Positions 48,127-58,473 of a stretch of DNA of 64,000 bases are shown piece by piece (position 1 is the first letter of the stretch; the number at the start of each line of letters is the position of its first letter). This DNA comes from Siphonodentalium dalli. Taxonomy: Eukaryota; Mollusca; Scaphopoda; Gadilida; Siphonodentaliidae. Location of the stretch: the NCBI GenBank assembly GCA_032622095.1, contig CP136067.1, positions 63,808,893-63,872,892 of the forward strand. Reading direction: 5' to 3'. The position numbers were made by a program, and so were the translations under genes. The notes below the pieces were generated by a model, which was not told the DNA's origin, searched no databases, and saw only the letters and a list, made by a program, of their open reading frames with translations.

Positions 48127-48617
48127 ATAACATGACCATAATGTCCAAGCGTTTAATGATACAGATTAGAAATGCATTGTCTAAGCACGTCTCTCTGACA
48201 AAGCCATAACAATTTAATGAGGTTGCTCATATAATTAAATTCAATTTAATGTAATTATCACATGATTTACCATCAACTGCCTTACAGACTCTAAGATGAG
48301 TCCATATCTCCATTATTGATACTAAGCTATTGAAAAGGCAAGATGTGCCGAAACCGGTATAGCTGTATGTACATACATGTATAATTGTGTAATAAATATT
48401 CAACAATGAACGGATACCCTTCTTAATTTTCAAACTATTAAATTCTTCACGTCAGCAGTCAGATGAGAATTTCTTCTTTGATGTAATGGGCTTAAAGGAA
48501 ATATCAAGGGGCATGCCATTCTCAGTTTTCCTGTTTACAAGATAGACATATCTTACCTGGTGTGCCAATTTTTACATCGCATTAAATCCAAATTAGAGTG
48601 ACCTCAACGATAACACA

Positions 48618-49052
48618 AATATAGTCTAGGTAATGAGCACTAGTAATATTATTCAATTACCAATTAAGCACAGGGGATATTGGTATAACTGAAATCAATA
48701 CACACATGTCATTTTGTTAAGTAATATATCCCAGTTTATTAAACATTTTCACCGGTCTCGCTAAGGGGGTAAACATTTGTTTCCCCTTAACATTGCTTAA
48801 AAGTTGAACATAATAAGGAACAAAATGAGTGGGGTAAAAGTAAAATCCTGAGGGGGTGCAGGGGTACGTACCCCTATCAGCTCCAGGACTAGTTTATAAA
48901 CAACGTGCCGCGTGCTATCACTGTTCTATAAATATAGTCTAGATAATGAGCACTAATTATTATAATTACCAAATAAGCACAGGGGATATGTGTGTAACTG
49001 AAATCAACACACTCTTGTCATTTTGTTAAGTAATATATCCCAGTTTATTAAA
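48618..49052 (+). repeat. ~125 bp direct duplication flanking a family 1 end
   Basis: 48618-48743 and 48931-49052 are copies: aatatagtcta(g)gtaatgagcac, attaagcacaggggatat, and tcattttgttaagtaatatatcccag. The segment between them includes 48816-48889, which matches the right terminus of palindrome family 1 (aaaatgagtggggtaaaag, gagggggtgcagggg, ctccaggac followed by TA). Confidence 0.65.
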
Positions 49053-50146
49053 GTTATTGAAGATTTTCCACCATAATAGTACGTTGTGTATTCCCATCGG
49101 ATAATTGAAACGAGGCTACAGTAAGGTCATTGAATGACAGAAGGTCTGCATAATGACCCGTTCATCTACAAACAGCATAACACGCACCCTTCACACTTTA
49201 CCATTGGCTTTTACTTAGTGCAACCGGTTTTGTTTAATGACGAAAGTTGTATATTTTTAAGCAATAGCATAAACGATGGTCACACTATGTCGCTAGATAT
49301 ATACATATAATATATATATATATTATATCAATATTTGGCAACTTCCAGGAGAAAATCAAGTAAAATATTTAATTTGGCAGAAATTTTGGCAATAGAAAAA
49401 TTTGTTGGGCCAGAAAAATCCAGCTTCACATTGAATTGTAATGTTTTGCCAAAGGAACGGAATCAAATGAATACATATATCATGAGCAACCTCTTAATAT
49501 AAACTGAAAAATTTGCTGATGAAAATATATATCGATGCTGTTATGATGTGCATACATGTGTGCAAAATCACTACATGTAACCGGTATTTTCAATCACAGG
49601 ATTAAGGTGTTAATGTTCAGTGTATTCTGTTATTCAAATATTCTTTGTAATAAGGATAGCAGTCACACTAACATTAGCACACAGAATAAAGCTGAAGCTT
49701 TTATTTTGATAATAAAATAATTAATATTGAGAATTATGTTGAAAATCTCTGAAAGATACTGACTTTGAAAAGATTCTATGGGTCCAGACGCAACAAAATT
49801 CCTCCACTATCATAAATTCATCCAAGAATGATGAAACTGATAAACAAAATATATAGTACTGTTATTATCTTCACACCACCATTATGATAAAAATAAAAGA
49901 ACACAGCCTGAACAGTTTCTGCTGTGAAATAGTTCATAATTGCATATAGTGAATTCGTCACTTTGGGAAGATATATAAATAATATACTATGGCAAACAAA
50001 TGATGGAAAATACAATAAATTGGTTATGATATAGCCATGGTTGATCAACAGTATACTTGTTATGAACTATGCACTAAAGTTCTAAACATTATTCCTATTC
50101 ATTACATGTAAGCTGGAATGTCCAATAGTTTAACACGTTCCTTTCA
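49053..50146. other. No feature recognised
   Basis: AT-rich with a short TA/AT palindromic stretch at about 49295-49330. No gene is supported. Confidence 0.3.
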
Positions 50147-50290
50147 GGTCACAAGGATCTCTAAAATGTTGACCAGGTCACCCATGATGTCCAAAACGTT
50201 GATCAGGATACCAAGGATCTCCAAAACGTTGATCAGGTTACCCAGGATCTCCAAAACACTGATCTGGTTACCCCAGGATCTCCAAATGTT
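50147..50290 (+). repeat. 33 bp minisatellite
   Basis: Four to five units of aggtcacccaggatctccaaaacgttgatc. Because 33 is a multiple of 3, both strands stay open: LTRSP/ISKTLIRLPR on plus, and a Leu/Ile/Asn-rich 11-residue repeat on minus. A coding tandem cannot be excluded, but there is no other sign of a gene. Confidence 0.75.
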
Positions 50291-50649
50291 GTTTGCTGAG
50301 CAAGATAATTCATGACATTCAGAAATTTAATTCTTATTTTACCCAGAGTGTTTTCAGAAATCGTTCACAACATAATATAGAATAACGAATGTTATCATAT
50401 TATGCTATTGGATCGATGTCTTTGATCGAGGTCAGTGTCTTCGATGTTTGAATGAATTTCGACATGATTATCCGATTGAATAACAATTGCATACATGGCA
50501 TATCCTGGATATTCTATGTTTTTTGTAATCCTGGGTTACCTATTCGATAAAACAGAAAGAACACTGACGTACAATCCAAACATTGAGTTGTGCAACAGAT
50601 TCATATGAAATCAAAAAATCATTTAACCACAAAATAGATCATTGTTATG

Positions 50650-51376
50650 TTCAAAGTTCAATATTGAACCCGTTCCAATGTGAAATCCAAGATGCCAAAG
50701 AAGGCCGTGTTATAAAAAAATTCGGGAAAAATGGTAAGCTCCTATCTAGAGGTCACACAGAATATCTATATGTAGTTTGGTGACAATCGGATCAGGGATG
50801 TAGCCTGTAGGGTGTGCTAAAGAATTAGTCATGCAAAGAGTAAAATCCAACAAGGCTGCCAGCAGCCATGTTTTTCAACAAAATTCATTTTTTTTTATAG
50901 CTCTCATTGAGAGGTCACCACAATGATTCATGAGGATTTGTGACGATAAAATTAAATTATGTGGTCCTGCAGGGTGTGCCAAAGGATTTAGTCATGCTAA
51001 GAGTAAAATCCAAGATGGCTGCCATGTTTTTGATTGAAAATCATTCAAATTCAATAGCTCCCATCTAGAGGTGATTCCAAACATGCCTGCAATTTTCAAA
51101 ACATTTTGCCTATAATTATGGGCTACAGGGTGTGCCGACAGATTCAAATGTGAAATCCAAGATGGCCACTGGCAGCCATGTATTTGAATAGAATTCAGAA
51201 CAAATGGTAAGCTCCCATCTAGAGGTCACCCCAAGGATCCATATGAAGTTTGGCGACGATCGGATGAGGGATGTGGCCTGAAGGGTGTGCCAAAGGAAAT
51301 TTTTGACGGACACAGGGACTGATGCATAGACACCAACCCATGACAATAGCTCAAACTTGACTGTCAACTTGAACTA
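50650..51376 (+). mobile_element. AAGATGGC-unit element D, 5' end missing
   Basis: Units with aaatccaagatgg, catctagaggtcacc and ggtgtgccaaaggatttagtcatgc run to the 3' end, caatagctcaaacttgactgtcaacttgaact (51376). The 5' hairpin motif is absent, so this copy is truncated or decayed. Confidence 0.65.
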
Positions 51377-51453
51377 AAATGCAAAAAAATGCCGTTTCCC
51401 CCCTTTTATCCCTTTCATGACTGGAGCTTCCTGAAATTTGCGAAAACCCGGTG

Positions 51454-51507
51454 CCAATGCATTCTCTTATATATAGGGAGCCTCACATATACAAGAGAAT
51501 GCATTGG
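51454..51507. repeat. 54 bp near-perfect palindrome
   Basis: ccaatgcattctcttatat and its complement meet over tagggagcctcaca. Related pieces (cattctcttaaatatgtgaggctcccta and acaagagaatcc) follow at 51545-51600. This may be a nested miniature element. Confidence 0.7.
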
Positions 51508-51609
51508 CCTAACAATATATTTATCTTGATCTTGTAAGCCAGTTCATTCTCTTAAATATGTGAGGCTCCCTATGGGATACTTGCATATACAAGAGAATCC
51601 ACTGTCACA

Positions 51610-52263
51610 TGATCTGTAATGCTGCACCAGCGAACACGAACGTCATATGACCCTCTTTTGAAAGCAGTCATGATGGCGAATAACATTACCAAATCTCATT
51701 CAGATCCAATAACTGATAGCTGAGATATATGCCTGGACGGATGAACAGACAGATGAACAAAAATCTCAATCCAAACCTGCTGATTATATCCAAAATTGAT
51801 TCTACAAATATTGAAAGATAGGTAGTGCTCCCCAAGCAGTGGAGGTGAACTGAAAATCATTTGAGCCAAGAATATACAGATCACTTTTCCAAATTGAAAC
51901 AACGGCACAAAGATGATCAACCCCTGTGCGTGTCAACATAATGACCCCAGAATACTGACCAACAGTTCGGAACAACATCCAAGATGACCTCTTCTGTAAG
52001 TGATTCAATATTACCGTAGTGTGATTTGATACAGGTTGTAACAAATGATGGCTAAAAATTCATTTTTCCTCTTGATTGAAAATTGCCAAAAAATATGAAG
52101 GCTATAATTATGTAAATAAATGTTCTTCTGATTGACTTACAATGTCTCTGAATTGCACAAAATTAATAGTAGATCTCACTATGATTCATCCTATCACAAT
52201 CACACATAGCATCGGCAGCTTCTCATCATACACTGAATTAATCTATACATCAACTGTCATCTG
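51610..52263 (-). other. Unrecognised sequence; possible 3' UTR of exon at 52264
   Basis: No repeat or gene is recognised. If the minus-strand terminal exon at 52264-52398 is real, its 3' untranslated region would extend into this stretch; no clear polyadenylation signal was located. Confidence 0.2.
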
Positions 52264-52398
52264 TTATAAATGGTCATGCTCCTTCTGAGTGTTAGCATCC
52301 CTCATTACAACACGGCGCCCATTAGTTGATATTCTTGACAAATCACGTCTTGGAGTCGTTGGCGTCTTACGAACATTATTTCGATCCCGCTCAAAAAC
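52264..52398 (-). CDS. Possible terminal exon of an unidentified host gene
   Basis: On the minus strand, a pyrimidine-rich run ending tctcacttcacag looks like a splice acceptor just above 52398. The following frame of 44 codons begins VFERDRNNVRKTPTTPRRD, then LSRISTNGRRVVMRD, and ends at TAA (52264-52266). Base composition is less AT-biased and more codon-like than the surroundings. The peptide is very basic and rich in Arg and Thr, with TP and RR pairs that would suit a phosphorylated, disordered tail. I do not recognise the protein and found no upstream exon. The opposite strand also has an open frame of 61 codons, so chance cannot be excluded. Confidence 0.35.
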   Translation of the reverse strand, partial: VFERDRNNVRKTPTTPRRDLSRISTNGRRVVMRDANTQKEHDHL

Positions 52399-52627
52399 CT
52401 GTGAAGTGAGATTGAATAGTTATGAAAGACAAGAAATTATATTGGAAAAAAGAATTGGAGATGTATTGAAATAAATTTTGTTGTTGCCTAGCAGAATTAA
52501 AAGAAGCTGGAGTAAGACGTTTCATGCGTCAGATTATTGCATTCGTTGGTCATTGGTGACTTATGAAATTTATTTCAATCCTCAACAACATAGATTTCAA
52601 TGTCAAAAGAAAACTGACCAATGACCA

Positions 52628-52950
52628 TTTAAACAAGACAGTCAATGACTGTGGGTCGCTCACCAGACTTTAAAGACTGAGAAGACTGGGACTCTGAAGA
52701 CTACAAGTCAGTACTTGACAAAATCACTTACGACAAGTAGTTCTAAACATGGACATAGCTGGAGGTTCTCAGATGAGCAGGGCTCTTCACCTTGAAATTT
52801 CTAATTGCACACCACTGACAAATCACAAACGCCTTACCATTTTTATAGAAGACAACCATACCACAGAACTAAGTTCAAAAAAATCCTTTTGCACATCCCT
52901 CTTAGGTTGAATTTTACAACCAGTACCGGTACTTCAAACTCTCAAACTTT
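52628..52950 (+). repeat. Interspersed repeat, copy 1 (acagtcaatgactg)
   Basis: It matches 63012-63320 in the same orientation: aagacagtcaatgactg, cgctcaccagact, aaagact(g/a)gaagactg, gacaagtagt(t/c)cta and later ccttttgcacat. The copies are clearly diverged. No ends were defined. Confidence 0.6.
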
Positions 52951-52966
52951 TGAAAATTTAACAATT

Positions 52967-53296
52967 AGATTTATCAAGTTATGATTTTATTAATAAATTA
53001 TACCTAACTCATATGGCTCAGAATATATCACTTTACACTTCGCCTCAACTCGCATCGTTCCGTTTCGGTGTGGCTTTTTAAATCACCCACTGATATGACG
53101 TCACACTGGAATACCCCTGCCTAAATCAGTTTAAAACTTGGTGTCCGAGGAACCAAGAAAAACTCATTGAAGGAGAGGTGGGTGGGTTCGCGGATATGAG
53201 GTAGGTATAATTTATTAATAAAATCATAACTTGATAAATCAAATTGTTAAATTTTATTTCATAAATTAACCTACCTCATATGGCTCAGAATATATC
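52967..53296. repeat. Inverted-repeat element around ctcatatggctcag
   Basis: aatttaacaattagatttatc, gttatgattttattaataaa and tatacctaactcatatgg at 52967-53018 are inverted at about 53195-53255. The motif ctcatatggctcagaatatatc also appears directly at about 53010 and 53277. Probably a MITE with a partly duplicated end. Confidence 0.6.
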
Positions 53297-53505
53297 CTGA
53301 TTCCAGAGCTCTGTCATGCTGTGATATGATGAGGTTTTCCAATCTGGTGGTTATCCTCTGGATGGGTTGAGTTCATATGTATATATATTAAACAACCAAT
53401 AGTTATATATATACCGTATATAATTATGTACAGCATCATTGGCTCACATTTGTTAGAATGCATCAAAAACTGTTTGAAACGTGTTCAACACTTGATGCCT
53501 CTAAC

Positions 53506-54738
53506 AAGGCCTCAGCTCACAAGGCGACTCGGGTGAGATTGTCGCCTTACTGTCGCTGACTTCGCCCTATCGTCGCTCTATTAAAGGCGAAATTGAAGTC
53601 GCCTTCAATTTTAGGGGGAATTTTTTGTTTCTTTTTTTTTGTTTCTAGTTTTTGTTTCCAGACATGTCCGTATATAGATGAATTGTGGCGGCCATCCCAA
53701 AAAGAAACAGACGATGCAGAGACAAAGACCCAAGTGTTTAAAATAAAAAATAAAATATGACCTATTGTTTTATGTTGTAATTCGGTAGCATTTGTTCCTT
53801 TTGCGGTAATGAATGTTAATCACGAATGTTTTGACACGCTGAAAACACGATGAGATGTTCGCATCTGTGTTGTTACTGACCATCGTGAGTGTCACAAATA
53901 AATGTTTTAATTATTAAAAGACCGCCGTCCCGCTTTTCAGATATAAAACAATTACGACATTATCAGAGTATGTACCAGACGCTTCTGAAGTTCGTTTCGG
54001 TAACGCGTCCCACTTTTTGAAGAGACCGCTTCCGTAACGAATGTCAAGTTTATTGCTTTAATCTGATTATACCAGTGATAATGGCATTAATTAAGGGAGG
54101 CCATTAATTAATAAAAGCTTTAGCAATAAAACTAAAAGCTTTTGCAACTCCTTTGTTAGTTAGTCCTTATTGTTTATTTTAGCGGACACCCACATTACAG
54201 TCGTGACCAAATTAAACTTACAAAGTTAGATGCATCATGATACTATAGATAGTCCGCAAATATGACGTTAATTAATAATTATCAGAGCACAGCTCTATTA
54301 ATTCGAGAGCGTCTAGCTCTGTTGAATAGTTGGGTCCACCAACTAGCATCATGATTCAGACTGTACAAACGTATCTTCCAAGCTGCAGTCTAGGAAATAA
54401 TACTACTTCCATTTAGTTAAAAAATTAACTACTACTGTAACTTGATAATTATCTTGCTTAAATGATAGCTACACAAAACATTTCCAAAAATTTTAAATGT
54501 ATAATAACAATTAATTAGGCAAATTTCAGATAAAGTCAATTTTTTTTAGTTTTAGTTCTTATTTCATCTTTTTAATTTTTTGTATTGATGTTATAAAATA
54601 AAGCGATATTTGAAAATTGTCAATTTTTGGTAGTCTCCCCACCTCTCCCTGAAGTCTCCCTAAATTTCCTGAAGTCTCCCTAAATTTCTTGGAGGGAGAC
54701 TTCAAGTCTCCCTGTTCTGAACCCCTAGACTGAGGCCT
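53506..54738. mobile_element. hAT-like element, 9-bp flanking duplication
   Basis: The left end (A)AGGCCTCAGC and the right end CTGAGGCCT are inverted. GCCTCTAAC lies directly outside both (53497-53505 and 54739-54747). Subterminal cttcgccctat, aaggcgaa and gtcgcc near the left end resemble those of the element at 46406-47300. Near the right end, agtctccct repeats several times. A 9-bp duplication is unusual for hAT (8 bp) and could instead suggest a Mutator-like element, or an 8-bp duplication plus a chance match. Confidence 0.7.
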
Positions 54739-54747
54739 GCCTCTAAC

Positions 54748-55481
54748 TGCAGAAAAAGAAATCCATCATGCGAACACGCAAGGTAGATAAATATCTACAT
54801 AATCATTATGTCTACAACACTTCAGTTGTAGAAGGTTCAACCTCACGTAATTATAATTTTCTGAATGTATTTGGCTGCAACAAATCAGCAGCAAAATATT
54901 TGTTAACGAAACACCTTTGAACATTGAAAGACCACGAAAGGGTCTCAAGAAAGAATAAACATTCTTAATCAGTTACAATCCAGCTTGAAATTGTCTGTCG
55001 AGCTCTGTGAGGTTCACATATTTGTCAGAAATATATTATTATTCTCCTGATGAACATTACAGATTTTATGTAAATAAATGACAATAGATCTGTACAATGT
55101 TCAAGTAGTTGATCATCTAAACTATCTAAAAAATAGTATACATGTATATATTTGGCTCAGTTATAGCTGGGATTACATGAGACAATATTTCCTGTCTTTT
55201 GACAAGCCATGTCTGATATGCCTTAATATACCACTTTGTATTTTAGCCAAGATACATGTACCTGATCTATGGATGAAGATTGTAAGTCTTCACATCAATG
55301 CAAAAATGAGAAAGCTATCAGAAGGAATTGTTTTTCGTGTGACATGTTTCATATGGGTGTTGTTCTAACAATCTCAATAATGTTGGCAAATTCCATGCTG
55401 GAATAAGCTTTAATTGAATACACCTTTAATCATTTTGAGTATGAATAGCTGTTGCCACACAGGTTTGCCCACTACTGAAAT
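54748..55481. other. No feature recognised
   Basis: AT-rich. Frames at 54766-54948 and 55078-55368 have no recognised motif or splice context. Confidence 0.3.
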
Positions 55482-56095
55482 CAGTGTTGGGGTGATTACA
55501 TGCCAATGTAATCGATTACGATTACAATTACTTTTGATTTACATGATTACGATTACTGATTAAATTTTTTCTTTCCAATGTAATTGATTACAATTACTTT
55601 AGTAAATGTAATCGATTACTTTTTGATTACATCTGATTACAATTGTTAGTTTCCAACCATTTTGATCACATAGGAATAAATTATGAAATAATTCAAATTA
55701 ACACATCAAATTTGATTGAATAAAGACATCACTGCATAACATGGAAAATAGAAACGACTGAAACAATATAAAGAAGCAAGCAATAAACATATAAACTTTT
55801 TACATTTACATGTATTGGAAAGGTTTCAACATGAAGTTATGCACCAACTTATTGGGAATACATTATGTTTTATGTGTATTTATTTATGTAAATATATTTT
55901 AATATATTTATAATTTTCTTACATGGATTTAAACTAGCGCATAATATTTCTGAAAATATCACCAGAAACATTTATAAATTATTTTCATGTTCTGTTAGAT
56001 TCAATACACAACACAATGAAGATAACACTAAGATTTATTTGATGATCATCCGTTGTTAATCCATACGATTATTGATTACGATTACCCCAACCCTG
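55482..56095. mobile_element. hAT-like MITE rich in GATTAC
   Basis: It starts CAGTGTTGGGGTGATTAC and ends with the inverse, GATTACCCCAACCCTG. Next to the left end gattac/gtaatc motifs recur about ten times; the right end has only a few. Elements with CAGTGTTGGGGTAATTAC-type ends are known hAT derivatives. I did not find a clean 8-bp duplication, so the insertion may be old. Confidence 0.6.
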
Positions 56096-56377
56096 GTAGA
56101 CATAAATAATAGTATCCATGCCATGGAAGTTGTTTATTCAAATATGTCCGATAAGGTCAAATCTGGCATAGCATGTTGTCAAGTAATTATAACTGGGCTT
56201 ATTGTTAATCCTGATGAGGATTAAATGTGGCTTAACTCAATGAGTGCAGTAAATGACAAACCAGCTAATTAGGTCTACCTGTGTACATCACACCTGCTTT
56301 GTTCAGTTAATTAGCCCTATTGTACCAGTGTGACTCTACAGCCATTGTCTGCAGCAGTCCCAGTTCAATTTAATCCT

Positions 56378-56632
56378 AGCCTATTTATTCATATTAGAAC
56401 ATTTCATTGTCTGTATCCTATATTGATTGAAATAAAATACAGGACTCTAGCATACTGGTCCAAGATAGTTTCACACGAAGGATCAGAGCTAGCCAAGAAT
56501 ATATTTCTTTTACTCAGATATATAAATGAGAAGGATACAAAACTGCAAAATAAGATGAATTGGGTATGTTTTGTAGAAGGAATTCTACATGACCTACATG
56601 AAATTGGGTTATCAAGTCTATTATCAACATAA
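56378..56632 (+). pseudogene. LINE ORF2 C-terminal remnant
   Basis: The frame contains YPILIEIKYRTLAYWSKIV, then SELAKNIFLLLRYINEKD, and ends WVCFVEGILHDLHEIGLSSL. This resembles the region after the reverse transcriptase of non-LTR elements of invertebrates, where the pattern RYPL-x-IEI...WSKLV...L...LY is common. Only about 80 residues remain, with no polymerase upstream in the same frame, and it ends in a stop at 56630. It is a remnant and need not belong to the LINE at 22838-28820. The family assignment is from memory of the pattern. Confidence 0.5.
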
Positions 56633-56639
56633 GCTATTA

Positions 56640-58473
56640 TTCGAGTCAGGGAGATTTAAAATTTCCAATTAATGATGAAAACAGATTTGTTTAATGTTTG
56701 AATCAAAATATTTCTTTCACATGATAACAATTGTGTGCAAGACTGGTTCATTATAAGCCATTGCCCATGTAAACGCATAGTCCTAGACCTCACTTCCGCA
56801 TGTACGTGTTATGGGAAATATGGTACACCTGATGCTGTACAATGTGTACAGTTAAACTGGAAGTTTATGTCTTTCATTGTAAAAATGGTACCTGTTAAAT
56901 AATCAAGGTCATGTAGACAAGAATTAGCTCCCTGAACTATATGTAATGCACAGTATTCAATATGAATGAAGTTATTCGTCAGTCTGCATTTGTCAAATTA
57001 TTTTCCGCAAAACGAAACCGGAAATAGCCGTTTTCGATGGTTAGCTGTACAGTCTACATATAGCTCATTAGATCCATGACTCTCATATCTCATATTTGCT
57101 TTTGAAACGATGTGTTAAAAAGTTGAAATGGGAGACGAAGCGGCAGCGTATTGTTTCGTTTTACGTGCCTGCTCTTTGATACGATTTTGAGTAGGTCATT
57201 GACCCTGCCCGCGCATTTATAATGCGCATTGTAAACAGTTACTGGCATTGTGTCTTGAACTACACAAGTTCAGATAACGTTGTACCGGTACCAATATATT
57301 TCAAAGCCCTTGAGGCTGAAGAAAAAAAACATGATGCCTGGTCTTGATAATGATATCCCTATTGTTTTTATACTAACAAGAATCTGAGTTACCGGCACTT
57401 GCCAAAGTTTTTTTGTTCAACGCATCTCGGGTCCGATAAGACGTCACCGAGAATTGGTTACGGCTAAAGGTAACATTGATATTCGCATAATGCAGACATG
57501 CAAGTGTCTGTTAAGGTCAATAGTTACTGTCGTCTCACTAAATATATATGGCGAAATGCACCCCACTCCCCCGGCGACCGAATTAGTCATGACGTGTCGA
57601 TAGGGAAGATTTTTCTCTAATGTGAGTTTTCCGTGCAACTTGGTCTAACCCTACCTCACAATCAAGACTCTAAGCAGCGTATAGGTACATGTTCCTTAAC
57701 TAGCTCATGTATACTGGTCATACTGCTGTCAGGCAACAAAAAAAGCAATACGTCAAAGCTCAGAGTAAGCCGATATCAATTTTTCAAATCTATTATCTTT
57801 AACCACCTGGAATATTTAGTGGCCATATGAAAGTCGATGAAGATGGATAACTCTAAAATCAAGTGGCTTTTTTGTGTCAGATATATGACAAAGCAGCAAA
57901 ATTTCATTGTACAAAATGTTGATAAATAACAGATTTTGGGCAATTTTATACTATAGTGGACTGTGGTTAGCATTATTTTTGGGCAATTAATCGATTCTGA
58001 TAACAGAAGCGGAATTTCAAAAAAACTGTTGTTGTTGGAATCTGATGATATAGGGACCATCAAATCGGATTGAGTACCTTTAAGTTCACAAGTGGCATAA
58101 GACTTATTAGGCACCTTCCATATGAACATGGATATGGCATTTGATTCCAAACCTATTAAGTCAGTTGAAAATAGATATATAGTCTTATAGAGCTCAGTCC
58201 ATAGTCAGGCAGAAGAACCATACATAACAGTTAAAATTTAGTAAAATATGATTGATAATGATTGGATATAACATACTTTAATGCAGAATTATGAGATAAC
58301 TAGAGGTGGGATATGAGATTGAAGATATTAGATTTATTACATTGGATAGCATACTGTATGTCTATGGAATGGGTGGGTTAATTTTGTTAATATTTTAAAG
58401 CAATTAAACCAAATGACCCTCTCTATACAGGTTAGGGGTGTGTTATCATAAACTATGACTTGAAATATAATAT
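56640..58473. other. No gene recognised
   Basis: AT-rich to 56990, somewhat richer in CpG at 57000-57600, then AT-rich. The phrase tcggattgagtacctttaagtt (58064) also occurs at about 758, marking a shared repeat. tctatggaatgggt at about 58360 recurs at about 60580 and, more loosely, at 20630, within or near pearl-like elements. Confidence 0.3.

Larger units (their letters stand above)
45471..48391. mobile_element. Inverted-arm composite with nested elements
   Basis: The left arm, about 45471-45740, matches the inverse of 48128-48391 over ~265 bp with modest divergence: gaattatacatgtatgtacat, gttcatggtaaatcatgtgat, gacgtgctcagacatgca and aaacgtttggacat all have counterparts. Between the arms lie a hAT-like insertion (46406-47300), a short TIR element (47387-48126) and unrecognised sequence. 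It may be an old foldback transposon. Outer ends are blurred and no target duplication was found. Confidence 0.6.

Noticed and set aside
55078-55368. 96-codon plus-strand frame
   Set aside because: No recognised motif, hydrophobic AT-driven composition, no splice context.
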